64,000 bases of DNA from Nissolia schottii (Eukaryota > Streptophyta > Magnoliopsida > Fabales > Fabaceae), in NCBI GenBank assembly GCA_003254905.1, contig QANU01006985.1, positions 1 to 64,000 on the forward strand, given 5' to 3'. This document shows positions 22,596 to 33,308 of the stretch, one piece after another. The position numbers and the translations under genes were made by a program. The notes beneath the pieces were generated by a model. The model had not been told where the DNA came from and ran no database searches. It was given only the letters and a program-made list of their open reading frames with translations. Numbering within the stretch: the first letter of the stretch is position 1; the number at the start of each line of letters is the position of its first letter.

Positions 22596-25500
22596 TTAAC
22601 CGCCATCAGGCCGGCCATTTTGTTGAACCGCCCGGGACCGAGTAGCCCTCCTTCTGTTATCGGCCGGTTTCTCATTGGCCGCTTCAATCTGTTCCAATGT
22701 CTCCACAACTTCTTTCATTGATGGCCTTACTTTTGGTTCTGCTCCAAGGCATTTGTAAGCAAGTTGAGCAACTTCTAAAGCTAACTTGGGTGGATATCTT
22801 CCTTCCAACCTTGCATCCATAGTGCTTCTCATCTTGGCTCTATTAAACATATTTGATTTGAGCCAATCAAGTATTGAATTCTGCTGATTGAGGCTCATTG
22901 TGTCCCTTATCCTCTTGCCAGTTAGCATTTCCACCAAAACACATCCATATCCATACACATCACTCTTCACGTACAAATGACCTGTTTCATTTGGCATGAG
23001 AGAAGAGTTAGTGTCCACCATTTTGTGAGAATGTGAGATTGGATTTAAGAGAGAAATTTATCGACATTGATTACCAGTGGCAATGTACTCAGGAGCAGCA
23101 TAGCCATGTGTTCCCATAACCCTTGTTGACACGTGAGTCTCATCAGCTGAAGGACCAAATTTGGCTAAGCCAAAATCTGCCAACTTTGCTGTATATGTCT
23201 ATCAAAAAATATATATATATCAGACTGACTTTAATTGTGTTGAGAAATTTTTCTTCTTGTAAGTAATGTATAAACACCCAAATTCACATGTGGTGATTGC
23301 AATTCTTAGTTTATAGAAGTATTTAGTCAATATGTCAATTTGACACTTACATAACTTCACAAATATTTGAAATGCAATCATCATATATCGATTTAAGTGT
23401 GTCTGTGTGTACAAATAATATAATTGTACTGCATTTCATTGAATTCTTGAATGTGATGCATGCTGTAAGTTGGGGAAGTGGATTTTGTCTTTCATAAATC
23501 AAGATGAGCAAAATGTGATCATGGGATATCTAGATATCCAATTCCTAAATGACAATATTAAAATGATGAAACTTACCATGTCAAGTAAGATATTTGCGGG
23601 CTTAAGATCTCTGTATATGATTTTCTTATCTAAGGAGTGAAGGAAAGCTAGTCCTCTAGCTGCTCCAATCATAACCTTTAGTCTTGTGTCCCATGAAATT
23701 GGCCGAACAGTTGCACCTCCTGAAGAGAAAAAGAAAATCATGTAGCACAGATCAGCATAGAACACAAATATAATTTGGTGAGAAAAATCTGGCAGTGTCC
23801 TAGGATTCAACAGTTTGATAAGCTCTCACTTCCAAATAGCTGATTTTCCAAGCTTCCCCGGGTCATATATTCATAGACTAGGAATAGTTCACCATCCTGC
23901 CTTCCAAATCCCCACAACTTTACAAGGTTTGGATGAGAAAGCCTTCCTAAGAAATTAATTTCTGACTGCACAAAGAAAAGAAAAAAGACACCGTAAAGAG
24001 ACATATATAAAATCATTCAATTGCCTCTACCTATCAGCTTAAACTTTTGGAAAAGATAGTTTTTGACATAGTATTAGAGTATTTATGATCAAAAGGTTAA
24101 AATTTCAATCCTTGCCAACCTCAATTTCAAAAATAGTTGTTCATAATTCAAGTCAATCAAGCTCTGACGTGAGAGGGACATGTAAAGATACATATATAAA
24201 GCCATTCAATTACCTCTCCCCACTGACTTAAGCTTTTAGGAGAGATGGTTCTTGACCGGCATCAAAATACATTAAGCCTCGTACAATTAAAAGTTGTCAT
24301 TCTAGTTTCAAAGTGTGAATGAATGCAAATACCTGCCATTCTTCAAATCCTTGGGTGCTCTCAGAATTCAATATCTTTATGGCAATTGTCAATTCCTCGC
24401 CTCTATTTCTTGCTGCTGTATCCTTAAGCAAGCCCTTGTATACTTTACCGAAGCCTCCCTCTCCTACCACATTGGCAGTTCTGAAATTTCTTGTGGCTGC
24501 CCTGAGTTCTGCCAGAGTAAACACACTCAAGTTTGCAGCATCCAAGACCTGGCCATTAGGGAACTCCTTCTCAATATCTCTTGCTCTAGCGGGGGTGCGG
24601 CTGTGGTCAGAGCCCCAAAGTGATGTGCTAGTATTGTTGCTGGTTGTGTAATTGTTACTGCTACTTGGCCCGAATAACAGGCTGATTCTTCCAGAGTGGC
24701 TGCTACGCCCGAGTGAAGTAGAATTGCCGTTGCGAATTAGTCTTGTATTGCTGCCACTTGCAGCAAAGTGACTGCTCCCTGAGATGTTGCAACACCAAGA
24801 CAGGCACACACTTTGTCAAGTTAAGTAACAAATGATGATATTGAAAGAATGGGGAAAAAAAACATTGAAGTTGTTAATACAAGAGGTTATATTTGGAATT
24901 CTGGAACACCTTTTGTTAAATAAGCAATGTATCACTTGTTGCTTCAAATCAGGCGGAAATGGGGGATTTTCAAACAATAGCATTGGGTGGTTGGCATTAT
25001 CAATTTCATAATTGGTTGATCAATTTCCCCAAATGAAAAGGGTGGGAACTATAAAAGCAACGGCGCTAAAGACAAACTTAATTCCATAATGAATGGATGA
25101 ATTAGAAATGCAAGGGATGATGATGCCATGTTCAAAGCTGCTACCCTTTTAATAGGAAGGAATTTCTTCTAAATTATATGGGCGATGCTGGAACTGGATA
25201 TTCCCTGTTATGATCATGTTGATCTATAACTAGTTTGCAGTTGACCAGTTGACCCGTAGATTTGCTGCAAATTGGATTTGATTTGTTCACTCTTGCATCT
25301 GCAAGCAAATCTGTTCTGTTTGCTTCTGCGTTTGACTAATTCAATTATATCACAAATTGATGAAATCAAACTTCCCAAAACATGATGAAGGAGAAAATTG
25401 TTGCGTGTAAATGTTAAAGTTTCACATTGGTGAAATTTGAACAAAGTGCGAGTACATATTTAGAAAAATTCATAAACTCATCCCCTTAACACTTTGGGTT

Positions 25501-25829
25501 AAGATATAACGCCTAAACAAAAATAACTACAACAGTGAACACACCGAAGATCAAAAAGTTCGAAGGAAAGAAGAAAAGAAAAGAAACCTTAGCTTAGCAA
25601 CCAAAGCAAAATTCCAACCCATGACAAATAAACAATCAATTATGTGTTCACTTCTTCCACCTAAAACTAAGAGAAATATTTGACTGAATTACACACTGTC
25701 AAATCATAAAGGGAAGTACCGTTATTGGCATGTTTGTTGGTATATTTTACCTGATTGGTTGTTCCCTGCAGTGTTGGAATTGGGATGAGCACCTTGAGAG
25801 GCAGTCGGAAGGCTCAAACAGCTCCCCAT
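22596..25829 (-). CDS. Receptor-like cytoplasmic kinase, RLCK VII/PBL-like
   Basis: Exons (minus): 25751-25829, 24333-24778, 23830-23965, 23577-23719, 23075-23198, 22596-22981; 1314 nt, 437 aa, all phases agree. The N-terminus MGSC gives a glycine for myristoylation and a cysteine for palmitoylation, so the protein should sit on the plasma membrane. The kinase domain has [11 protein letters not shown] (132-142), lysine 161 in [17 protein letters not shown] (256-267, the Tyr-Arg-Asp form common in RLCK VII), DFG (276-278) and an activation segment with [19 protein letters not shown]. The tail ends in an Arg-rich, disordered stretch. Such kinases relay signals from surface receptors in immunity and growth; the particular receptor partner cannot be told. 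It is a tandem paralogue of the broken copy at 18.6-21.1 kb. Intron 2 hosts a small TRIM-like repeat. Confidence 0.92.
23998..24256 (+). mobile_element. TRIM-like miniature retroelement in RLCK intron
   Basis: Two direct repeats of about 71 bp (23998-24068 and 24186-24256) share 'acatatataaa..cattcaatt' and 'cctct....ctta..cttttgg'. Directly after the first copy comes 'catagtattagagtattt', a decayed form of the initiator-Met primer-binding site TGGTATCAGAGC. Tiny LTRs, a PBS and no coding interior define a terminal-repeat retrotransposon in miniature. It is strongly degenerated. Confidence 0.5.
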
Positions 25830-26889
25830 TCAGTTGTTCCTGCTTAAACTGGAACAAATTAAGCTTAGCATAAGTTTATGCTTTGCTAGTTTTCTCATCA
25901 AAAAAACAGGGGAAGCAGGGGAACCAATAGAGAGAAATGTCAAAATGCCATGTGACATGGTTTTATACGGCAGTGAGTGAAAAATATTAAAAAATATATA
26001 TATAAAAACAAAATCATCATTTTCTGCAGTGCTGTCACTCCTCAATCCATGTGTTTTAGACTTACAGTTAGATAACTCTTAAGAAAAAGTTGCTTACGAA
26101 ATTATGATTAGAGGTTTACTACATTGGAATGGAAATAATAAGTGTGTGTGAAAAAGGAAGCTTCCAAGAACAATGCACGTAAATGCAATGGTTTGGTGTC
26201 AACCAATGAGGTTGGTTAGCTTATTGGTTACTTATCAATATTTCCGGCTCTACCCCAATGGGCAATGGCACCGCCACAAGTCCACAACATTTGTGCTTTC
26301 CTTTTTCTCTAGCATGCCAAGAACGAAAAATGTAATATCAAACATTTTGATTTGAATAAAGAGTTTTATGTTTAATAAATTATGCTATTATTTTTTTAAA
26401 TTTAGTATGAAAGCTTTATAAAATTAACATTTGAAGCAGTTAATAGTTATTTCTACCTTCAATGAAATGAAAGTTTGGGTCATAAGAAAATAAATAGTCT
26501 CACTTTCATCTTAATAAAAAAAAAAGTATAACAATAACAATAACAATGTAGTAACATTTTATCTATTAATACTTTTATGTTATCAATAAAGTTCTTTTTT
26601 GATTAATCAAGCATCGAATTTAAACTCGAGAAGCAATTGATATTTGCTAGGTTATTTGCTCATTCCATAATTCAGTGAAACACCCTATCTAACTGTTTAC
26701 TTGTACATCGCAAACAATACTTACTAGGTTGTTTACTCTTTAGTTAAGGTTACTTTTAGCCCCTACCTTTAAAGTTCACAATTATCTTATACTTGAGAAT
26801 ATGGACCATTTTAAAAACTTTCTTTCTATACGTATGTTGTAAAATATGAGCCTTGCATCAGATAGAATTTGTAATGCAAACGTTAAAGC
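25830..26889. other. RLCK promoter side and intergenic DNA
   Basis: Contains the upstream flank of the minus-strand RLCK, where 'atataaaacc'-like and TA-rich strings occur, then AT-rich DNA with 'aataac' reiteration near 26532-26548. The 60-codon open frame at 26173 on the plus strand has no recognisable feature. Confidence 0.5.
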
Positions 26890-29012
26890 TACTACACGAA
26901 TAATTGTTCTAATATAACAACATCAGACAATAAGCAAACAAGTAGTCCATAGCATACCATCACAAACATTTACATAGATAATACCTTTAGGTAATACATA
27001 CACATAAGTTCTCATAGAAGAACAATACATGGATCGTAACACCCTTAGCCTAGTTCTTGTTATCCTATTCCTTGATTCATCGTCTTCAAGGCCGCCGCTG
27101 CGTACATCAACCTGAAGTTCTGCCTTGCTCACCTAGAACCATAAAGGAGCGGGTGTGAGAACTCTGCGTTCTCAGTGGGAAAACCTCTGTCATCGTTGAT
27201 CGTTTTACTCTTAATTATGATTCTACCGCTCAGGGGTCTCTAAGTGTCATAGTTATACTAGATCCCTACTAGTTATTAATATTCTTCTTAAGCCTGAGCA
27301 GCTACCTACGTTACTAGGTGACTGAGGGAACCTATCTTTCCTTATCTAGGTCGTCTGTTTTCTATTCTAATCACTGAATCACATATACAATTAACTCACA
27401 TATCATCATATATAGTTAAAGCACATATCATCATATACAGTTACATCACATATTGTCATCTTCATGTATTACGTATCATCATATACGTGTATCATATAGA
27501 CATATTACATTCATATAGAACATATAAGAGGCTTGAGGAAATCCACTTGTCATAGGGCAACGTCCTCCATATCATATTAAGTGCCATGAGAAAATCCACT
27601 TGCCGTATGACAGCGTCCTCCATGTCACTTTCTGAGGAAATCCACTCGCCCGAGGGCGGCGTCCTCCATATCATGTCAATGCTTGAGGAAATCCACTCAC
27701 CCTATGGTGGCGTCCTCCGTATCATGTTTGAATGCAGGGTGTCATGTTCATGTCGTGTTTGCATGTTCGTGTCGTATGCATGTCATGTTATCTTATCCAT
27801 GTGGCATGTCATAATACCATATACATATCAGTTTATCCAGTACATTTAGCAAGTCATAAGATCATCCACATGTATCACTTATTCATTATCCTGTTCAGTA
27901 AGCATCATTTATCATCTTAAAACGTTCATATACATAGCAATTATAGTTCAAATTCCCATGTATCTTCATCATTTGTTACAAACCTCTAACATGTATTACC
28001 TCATATTAACATAACATTTAACATATAATATATCCCATAATTTCAGGCTCAACATCTTCATAAACATAAACCAACCTAATTCTAACAATTATTCCAATAA
28101 ATTATCAGACCTGCAGAAACTTCCAGATACAAGTATAGTTGATAGAAACCTTCAAGAACATCATTTAGCAATTAAAACCTAACATATTCTAATACAATCC
28201 ATAGCACAATCATCATCATCATAATTAATTTCCTAGGTATTTATCATAATATTTCACCTCATAAGGAATATAATTTCATGTCTCATAATCCTTTCTCATC
28301 ATAAATCTCATATTTTCCTATCAATTACCTCATAAATCACATATAGCATGTATATCTCACATATTCACATAAATTCCATGGAAATTCATCAAAGAGAACA
28401 TATAGCAAGAAACCTAGCATATTCTAGCATAAAATATCACATGGATATCATCAAGCAACTTAACCTAACATAATCTATCACAAAACATATTATAAACATC
28501 ATTAAACATNGTCCTGTTATTATATTATTATATTATTAATATATGTTACTATACATTCATATACATATGTACCTTTTTGCCTTTTATTTCTTTCTCTGGC
28601 GGTGGAAATGGCTTGTACGTGGCTTTATTAATAGCCATGGTCCTATGATCAATTTTGATCACGTTTGATTACATTTTGTTTTTAATCGTTTATGTATGGT
28701 TATCTTAAAAATATTCTGAACATACCGTTATGATCCACTAATTTCTTTCTTATTAATTATTTAATTTTATTTGGGCATTCTTAAATTTATTTTCATATTA
28801 GTGTATTTTATAAACTCCTTTGAGTCGTAATTAAATCTTAATATTAACCGAAAATCGATTCGATCCTAACAGGACTCCACAAAATTACTATTTTTAGCTA
28901 ATATTTTAAGAATTAAAATTAATAATTAAATTTTTCAATCTTATTAAATTTATTCTTATTTATTTATTATGCAAAATCTTTGTAAGGAAAAAAGTCGGGA
29001 TGTTACATTCAG
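26890..29012 (-). repeat. LTR-type retroelement remnant, reverse orientation
   Basis: On the minus strand it begins TGTAACATCCCGACTTTTTT at 29010 and runs down, a typical start for plant Ty3-type LTRs. It carries internal tandem units (27520-27725) and a GC-richer block with 'ctgagaacgcagagttctc' near 27152-27170. The order of parts mirrors the element at 1-1505. No protein-coding domain is detected. There is an unresolved base at 28510. The lower boundary is uncertain. Confidence 0.5.
27528..27727. repeat. Four-copy tandem repeat, about 52-61 bp unit
   Basis: Each unit has 'gaggaaatccact' (or 'gagaaaatccact'), a variable 'cgcccgagggcggc'-like palindromic core, then 'gtcctccatatcat'. Copies start near 27535, 27587, 27635 and 27684. 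The cores of later units can form small hairpins. The repeat lies inside the LTR-like element. Confidence 0.75.
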
Positions 29013-31615
29013 CATTGGCACATGATATGAAAAATGTTAATTATACACGCAAGGATAGAAAAATAAAAACAAAAAGGGTAATTATTCTTACACAACTAGA
29101 CATTGAACAGTTAGACTATTTTTAATTTCAAGCATTTAGAGTGTGCTGACGCAACATGATAGATAATAAGACTTAACTTTGTGATTGTATAGAACATAAT
29201 CATATGATTTACAAAAACACAATTTTTTTGTAAATATAAACACAACCTTACTTAACAAAAAGACATAATCTTTACGTTGATTTAGACACAACCGATTTAA
29301 AGAAATAGATACTCTGACACAACTTTGGATTGCACATTAGTAAGTCTTAATTATAAAGAAGGTGTACAATTGGTGTCCACTGTAGAGGTGTGCAAAAATT
29401 GGGACTCAAATAAAAAACTCTCATAGATCGAATTAAATATAAAATATTAATGAGGAAAATTTAACTGTAAGCACGTTTAATAAGATATAGTGATATAGTG
29501 CGGTGTCGTGAGGAGTTTTCATTAGTTTTTGTTCTTTTGGTGAAGGTGATTTCTGAATAAATAAATATGAATTTGAAATAAATAAATAAATAAATTTATA
29601 GAGATCAAAAGATAACAGGCACTAGTCCACCTATTTGGATAATGTATTGTCTGTCACTAAGTTAAGTGTATTATTGTATATTTTGTTGCATTAAGTTATA
29701 TATTATATCTATTTAATAAAATAAAATAAAATAATTTATATTTATTATTAAAATTTAGTTCAGTAAATGATCTAATAATCTATTAATTGAACCAATGACC
29801 AAATAACTTGATAGATTTTAATAACTATGGCGCTTAGCCTCCGGGGCATGAAACGACTCTGCTTTTTTATTTATTGTATAGCTATAAATATAATAGATAA
29901 GGATATAATTAATATAGATTAAATAACTGATGAAAATTAATATGAGAGAATGTATAAGTAAACAAAGATTGTGTGTATTACAATTTTTTTTTTTAAAATT
30001 GATATAACTAATAAACCTACTATTAGAACAATGGAAAGTGCAATTTAAAAAGGTTTTTAAAAAATAATTAATTAATATTTAGCTATGCATTAAATAATTA
30101 AGCTGAATTTTCAACAAGAAAAGAAAGATAAAGAAATGTTGCATCATGCACACCGTATATATTAAAATTTGTCTTATTGTTTTATTAATGCACTATTCTT
30201 TATCTACCGAAAAAAAATAGTCTTTTGGATAAACAAAATTCGACTCAATGCCAATGATTCATGAACTATCAATTACCAACCCTACAACCAAAGGTCAAAA
30301 AAGTTAAATAGAGAAAAAGAAACCAGGTCAAAAAAGTTAAATAGAGAAAAAGAAACCAGTTAACAGCACAAAATTCGGGTATAAAGGAAGCTTATTCATC
30401 TACTTTACCCTTTGTTGAGATGAAAAGTAATGCTAGGATCCCTAATTCATTTTTTAATTATTAAATAAGATAAAGAGAGGATGTATTCCATGCAAGTAAT
30501 TTTATCGAGACACAAAATTTGATTGTGACAATTGAAATACATAACTTTAGTTAAATATATGGGGGAAAAATGTCATTTTGTCTTTGCAAAATAATTGTCT
30601 TAAAATAATAGAAAAATAAATTGAAACAAGAACACAATATAAAAATTATCGTAAAAATTCTAAAATTAAAAGAAAAATCATGATTATTAAAATCATGACC
30701 GTTATCCAAAAATAACAAAAGAAAAATATTATGTAAAATTTTTTACAATACACAAACTCCAGAACACTTACACTCTTTAAAATTAATATCTAACCCATAT
30801 CACAACACATCTAATATAAAAAAAGAAAAAAATTAAATATAAACTTAAAGTATTTTTTTACTATGGTGAGTTAACATGAAGAAATTAATTCTTTATAGTA
30901 TTGACATCTTCCTTCTCTTCCACTTTTTAACTTGATGTAAGATTTTTTCATTGCGTATTATTTTAATCAAATTATAATAAAAAGATAGATGTTAGATATA
31001 ATATATCCTATTTGTCAACCACGTAGTTATTAGATCATTTATCTTAAGATATAATATATCCTATTTTAAAAGTGCGAAGAGAATTCCATAAAATAAAAAA
31101 CGACATTCTATTTTAAGAAAACAGATTTAAGCAGTATAAGTTTTTTTTTTTGGGTAAGTAAGCTGAATAAGATGATTCAGAAAATGTTATTTTATTTAAA
31201 TAATAACACTTAAGTTTTTATAAAAATATTAATATCTCTTTATATTTAAATAATTGTGGTTTAATTATAAATTTAAAATAATAAATAATTTAAAGACATA
31301 TAATAAAATTTTAAATGTTATAATATGGTTTAAGCAATGCAAGTAAACCCATGTAAATAATTAGTAATTGAGCGATTAATATACTTGGGGGAACGTGTTA
31401 ACAATGACAGGTGGAAGGTAGAAAGCAAGCAAAGGTGAATTGAATCAAATGAGACAAACAACAACAAAGCAGAAGAGAGCTCAAAAAGCCGTGATCACCA
31501 CACCACTTGAAGCAGGGAGACGGAGAGACAAATCCATTATCAGCACAATCGTCTTCTTCTGTTGCAAACAACTTAGCCATCCAGATCAGATAGATAGATA
31601 GATAGAGTGGGTATA
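29013..31615. other. AT-rich intergenic stretch
   Basis: No gene or RNA is recognised. Short A/T homopolymers and 'aataa' runs dominate. A 33-bp direct duplication occurs at 30292-30358. The last 200 bases form the TMEM230 leader, which holds a 'gata' tetranucleotide run (31589-31605) just before the start codon. Confidence 0.6.
30292..30358. repeat. 33-bp exact tandem duplication
   Basis: The unit 'aggtcaaaaaagttaaatag' plus 'agaaaaagaaacc' occurs twice head to tail without a mismatch that I can see, so the duplication looks recent. Confidence 0.85.
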
Positions 31616-32015
31616 ATGGCGTACGTAGATCACGCGTTCTCGATATCGGATGAGGACATCATGATGGAGACATCTTACACGGCCACCAACAAGCCCCCCG
31701 TCAAGGAGATCGCCCTCGCCGTCTCTCTTCTCGTCTTCGGTACCCTTTCCATCTTCATCGGCTCCCTCATGGCCTACTACCGCGTCGGCGGCGACACCGC
31801 TCACGGTTCATTCTTCCCCTCCTTTAATTTATTTTAGGAATTAATTGATTGATTAATTACTTGATTGATTGATTTGAATGAATGATTTGATAGGGCTATT
31901 CTTTGCAATACTGGGGATGATGTTGTTCATACCGGGTTTCTACTACACGCGGATTGCGTATTTTGCGTACAAGGGATACCAAGGCTTCTCTTTCTCTAAC
32001 ATTCCTCCCGTCTAG
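31616..32015 (+). CDS. TMEM230/DUF872-family membrane protein
   Basis: Two exons, 31616-31805 and 31894-32015, 312 nt, 103 aa. TMEM230-type proteins are small two-pass membrane proteins linked to endosome/vesicle trafficking in animals; the plant role is little known. Visible: an N-terminal cytosolic part ending NKPPVKEIALA, a first membrane span VSLLVFGTLSIFIGSLMAYY, then a short GGDTAHG loop encoded across the splice site, and a second span LFFAILGMMLFIPGFYYT followed by RIAYFAYKGYQGFSF. These are the family hallmarks. The ATG at 31616 gives the usual start; no better ATG lies upstream in frame. The intron (88 bp) holds a 'gatt' tetranucleotide run. Confidence 0.9.
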
Positions 32016-33308
32016 CTCTCTTCCACTCTCCCATATCATCATCGTGTATAGAACATAGATCTTCTTCTTTTCCTCTTGTTCTGCTTCACAATTACTATGT
32101 ATTTATTATATTGCGTAAATTGCTATGAACAAGTATGGTTAGTTACTGCTGCTTTGTTTGTGCACTCTGCGGGTATCAAAATGATTTCAATAAACTGGAT
32201 CTGGGTAGAGGCATCTTCTGGTTCATCTCTGCCATTTGATAGAAAGGTATGAGAGTTAGATGAGTGGGACCTGTATCTCATATATGGCACCTCTCTAAAT
32301 TCACACATATTTGTTTAAGGACCCCCTATTACCCCCTTTCTAGTTTTTGGATTTAGATGCAAGAGATGCAAACAATCACAATAATTTTCTCTACTGGAAG
32401 TGGCCTTCTTTAAGAAGAGTATACTATGCATATACTCTTTTGTTTTTTTCTGGATCAATATGCTGTAAATATACTTGAAGAACAATTATTTTGGCATTAT
32501 TTTTTTATTCCTACATTAACTTTTAATTATACTGTAGGAATAAAAGTGATATCAAATTAAGCTTTCACTTGCTTCGCTTTACATGGTACGATGAAAATTG
32601 TTAGAATGGTAAATGCATGTTTGGCTCCATTATTTTCACTTGAGAATGGAAAATTTGGTTTCCCAATGCACTTTTATAAAATGTAAAGTACTTTTTACTT
32701 TCTCTAACCTTAAGTTTGACACTTTTAAACACAGAATTAAACAAGTCCTAGGTCTAACCACGCTCTAACACTTTGCTTTTGGATAAGAAGAGAAAATGAG
32801 AGAAAATAAAATAGAATGAAAGAAAATAAAGAGAAAAGAAAATAGTACTAAAAATACCTTTTTATCCATTTTTAATAAAAAAATTGATATAAGATGAAAA
32901 TTATAAATTTATAATTAAAACATACTCTCTCCATTTTCTTTTCATCTTTGAGGAGAAAACTTTTTTGGTGAAGCTTACCACAAAGTTTTATTTTCTCTCA
33001 TCTATTGTTATCCAAGTAATATCCAATTTCTTTCCTCTTAAACTAAGCAAAGGATAAAATATTAATCTTCTACCATGGTAATAGGATTGAAGAATACCTT
33101 TGATAGCGAATAGAAAAAGAAAAAAAAAGAAAGAGTAAATAAATCCATGAGGAGATGAATATAAGGGCCATGTCAGGAATGAAGTAAAACAAAGAGCAAT
33201 CAAGGCCCGAAGTGAAATGTAAGACCCAAACGCTTACGGGCTTATTTTGGGCCTTGGAGGCCCAGCCCATTTGATCGTCGCCATTCGTATACGAACGCTG
33301 GATAGGGT
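32016..33308. other. Intergenic stretch between TMEM230 and the JmjC gene
   Basis: Contains the probable TMEM230 3' UTR and AT-rich DNA with 'gaaaataaa' reiteration around 32780-32850. From about 33210 GC rises towards the JmjC start, marking its promoter/leader. No other gene is supported. Confidence 0.55.

Noticed and set aside
27492-27849. Short frames over the tandem units at 27.5-27.8 kb considered as a repeat protein or CRISPR-like array
   Set aside because: Unit divergence, eukaryotic context and location inside an LTR-like element make these unlikely; there are no uniform spacers.
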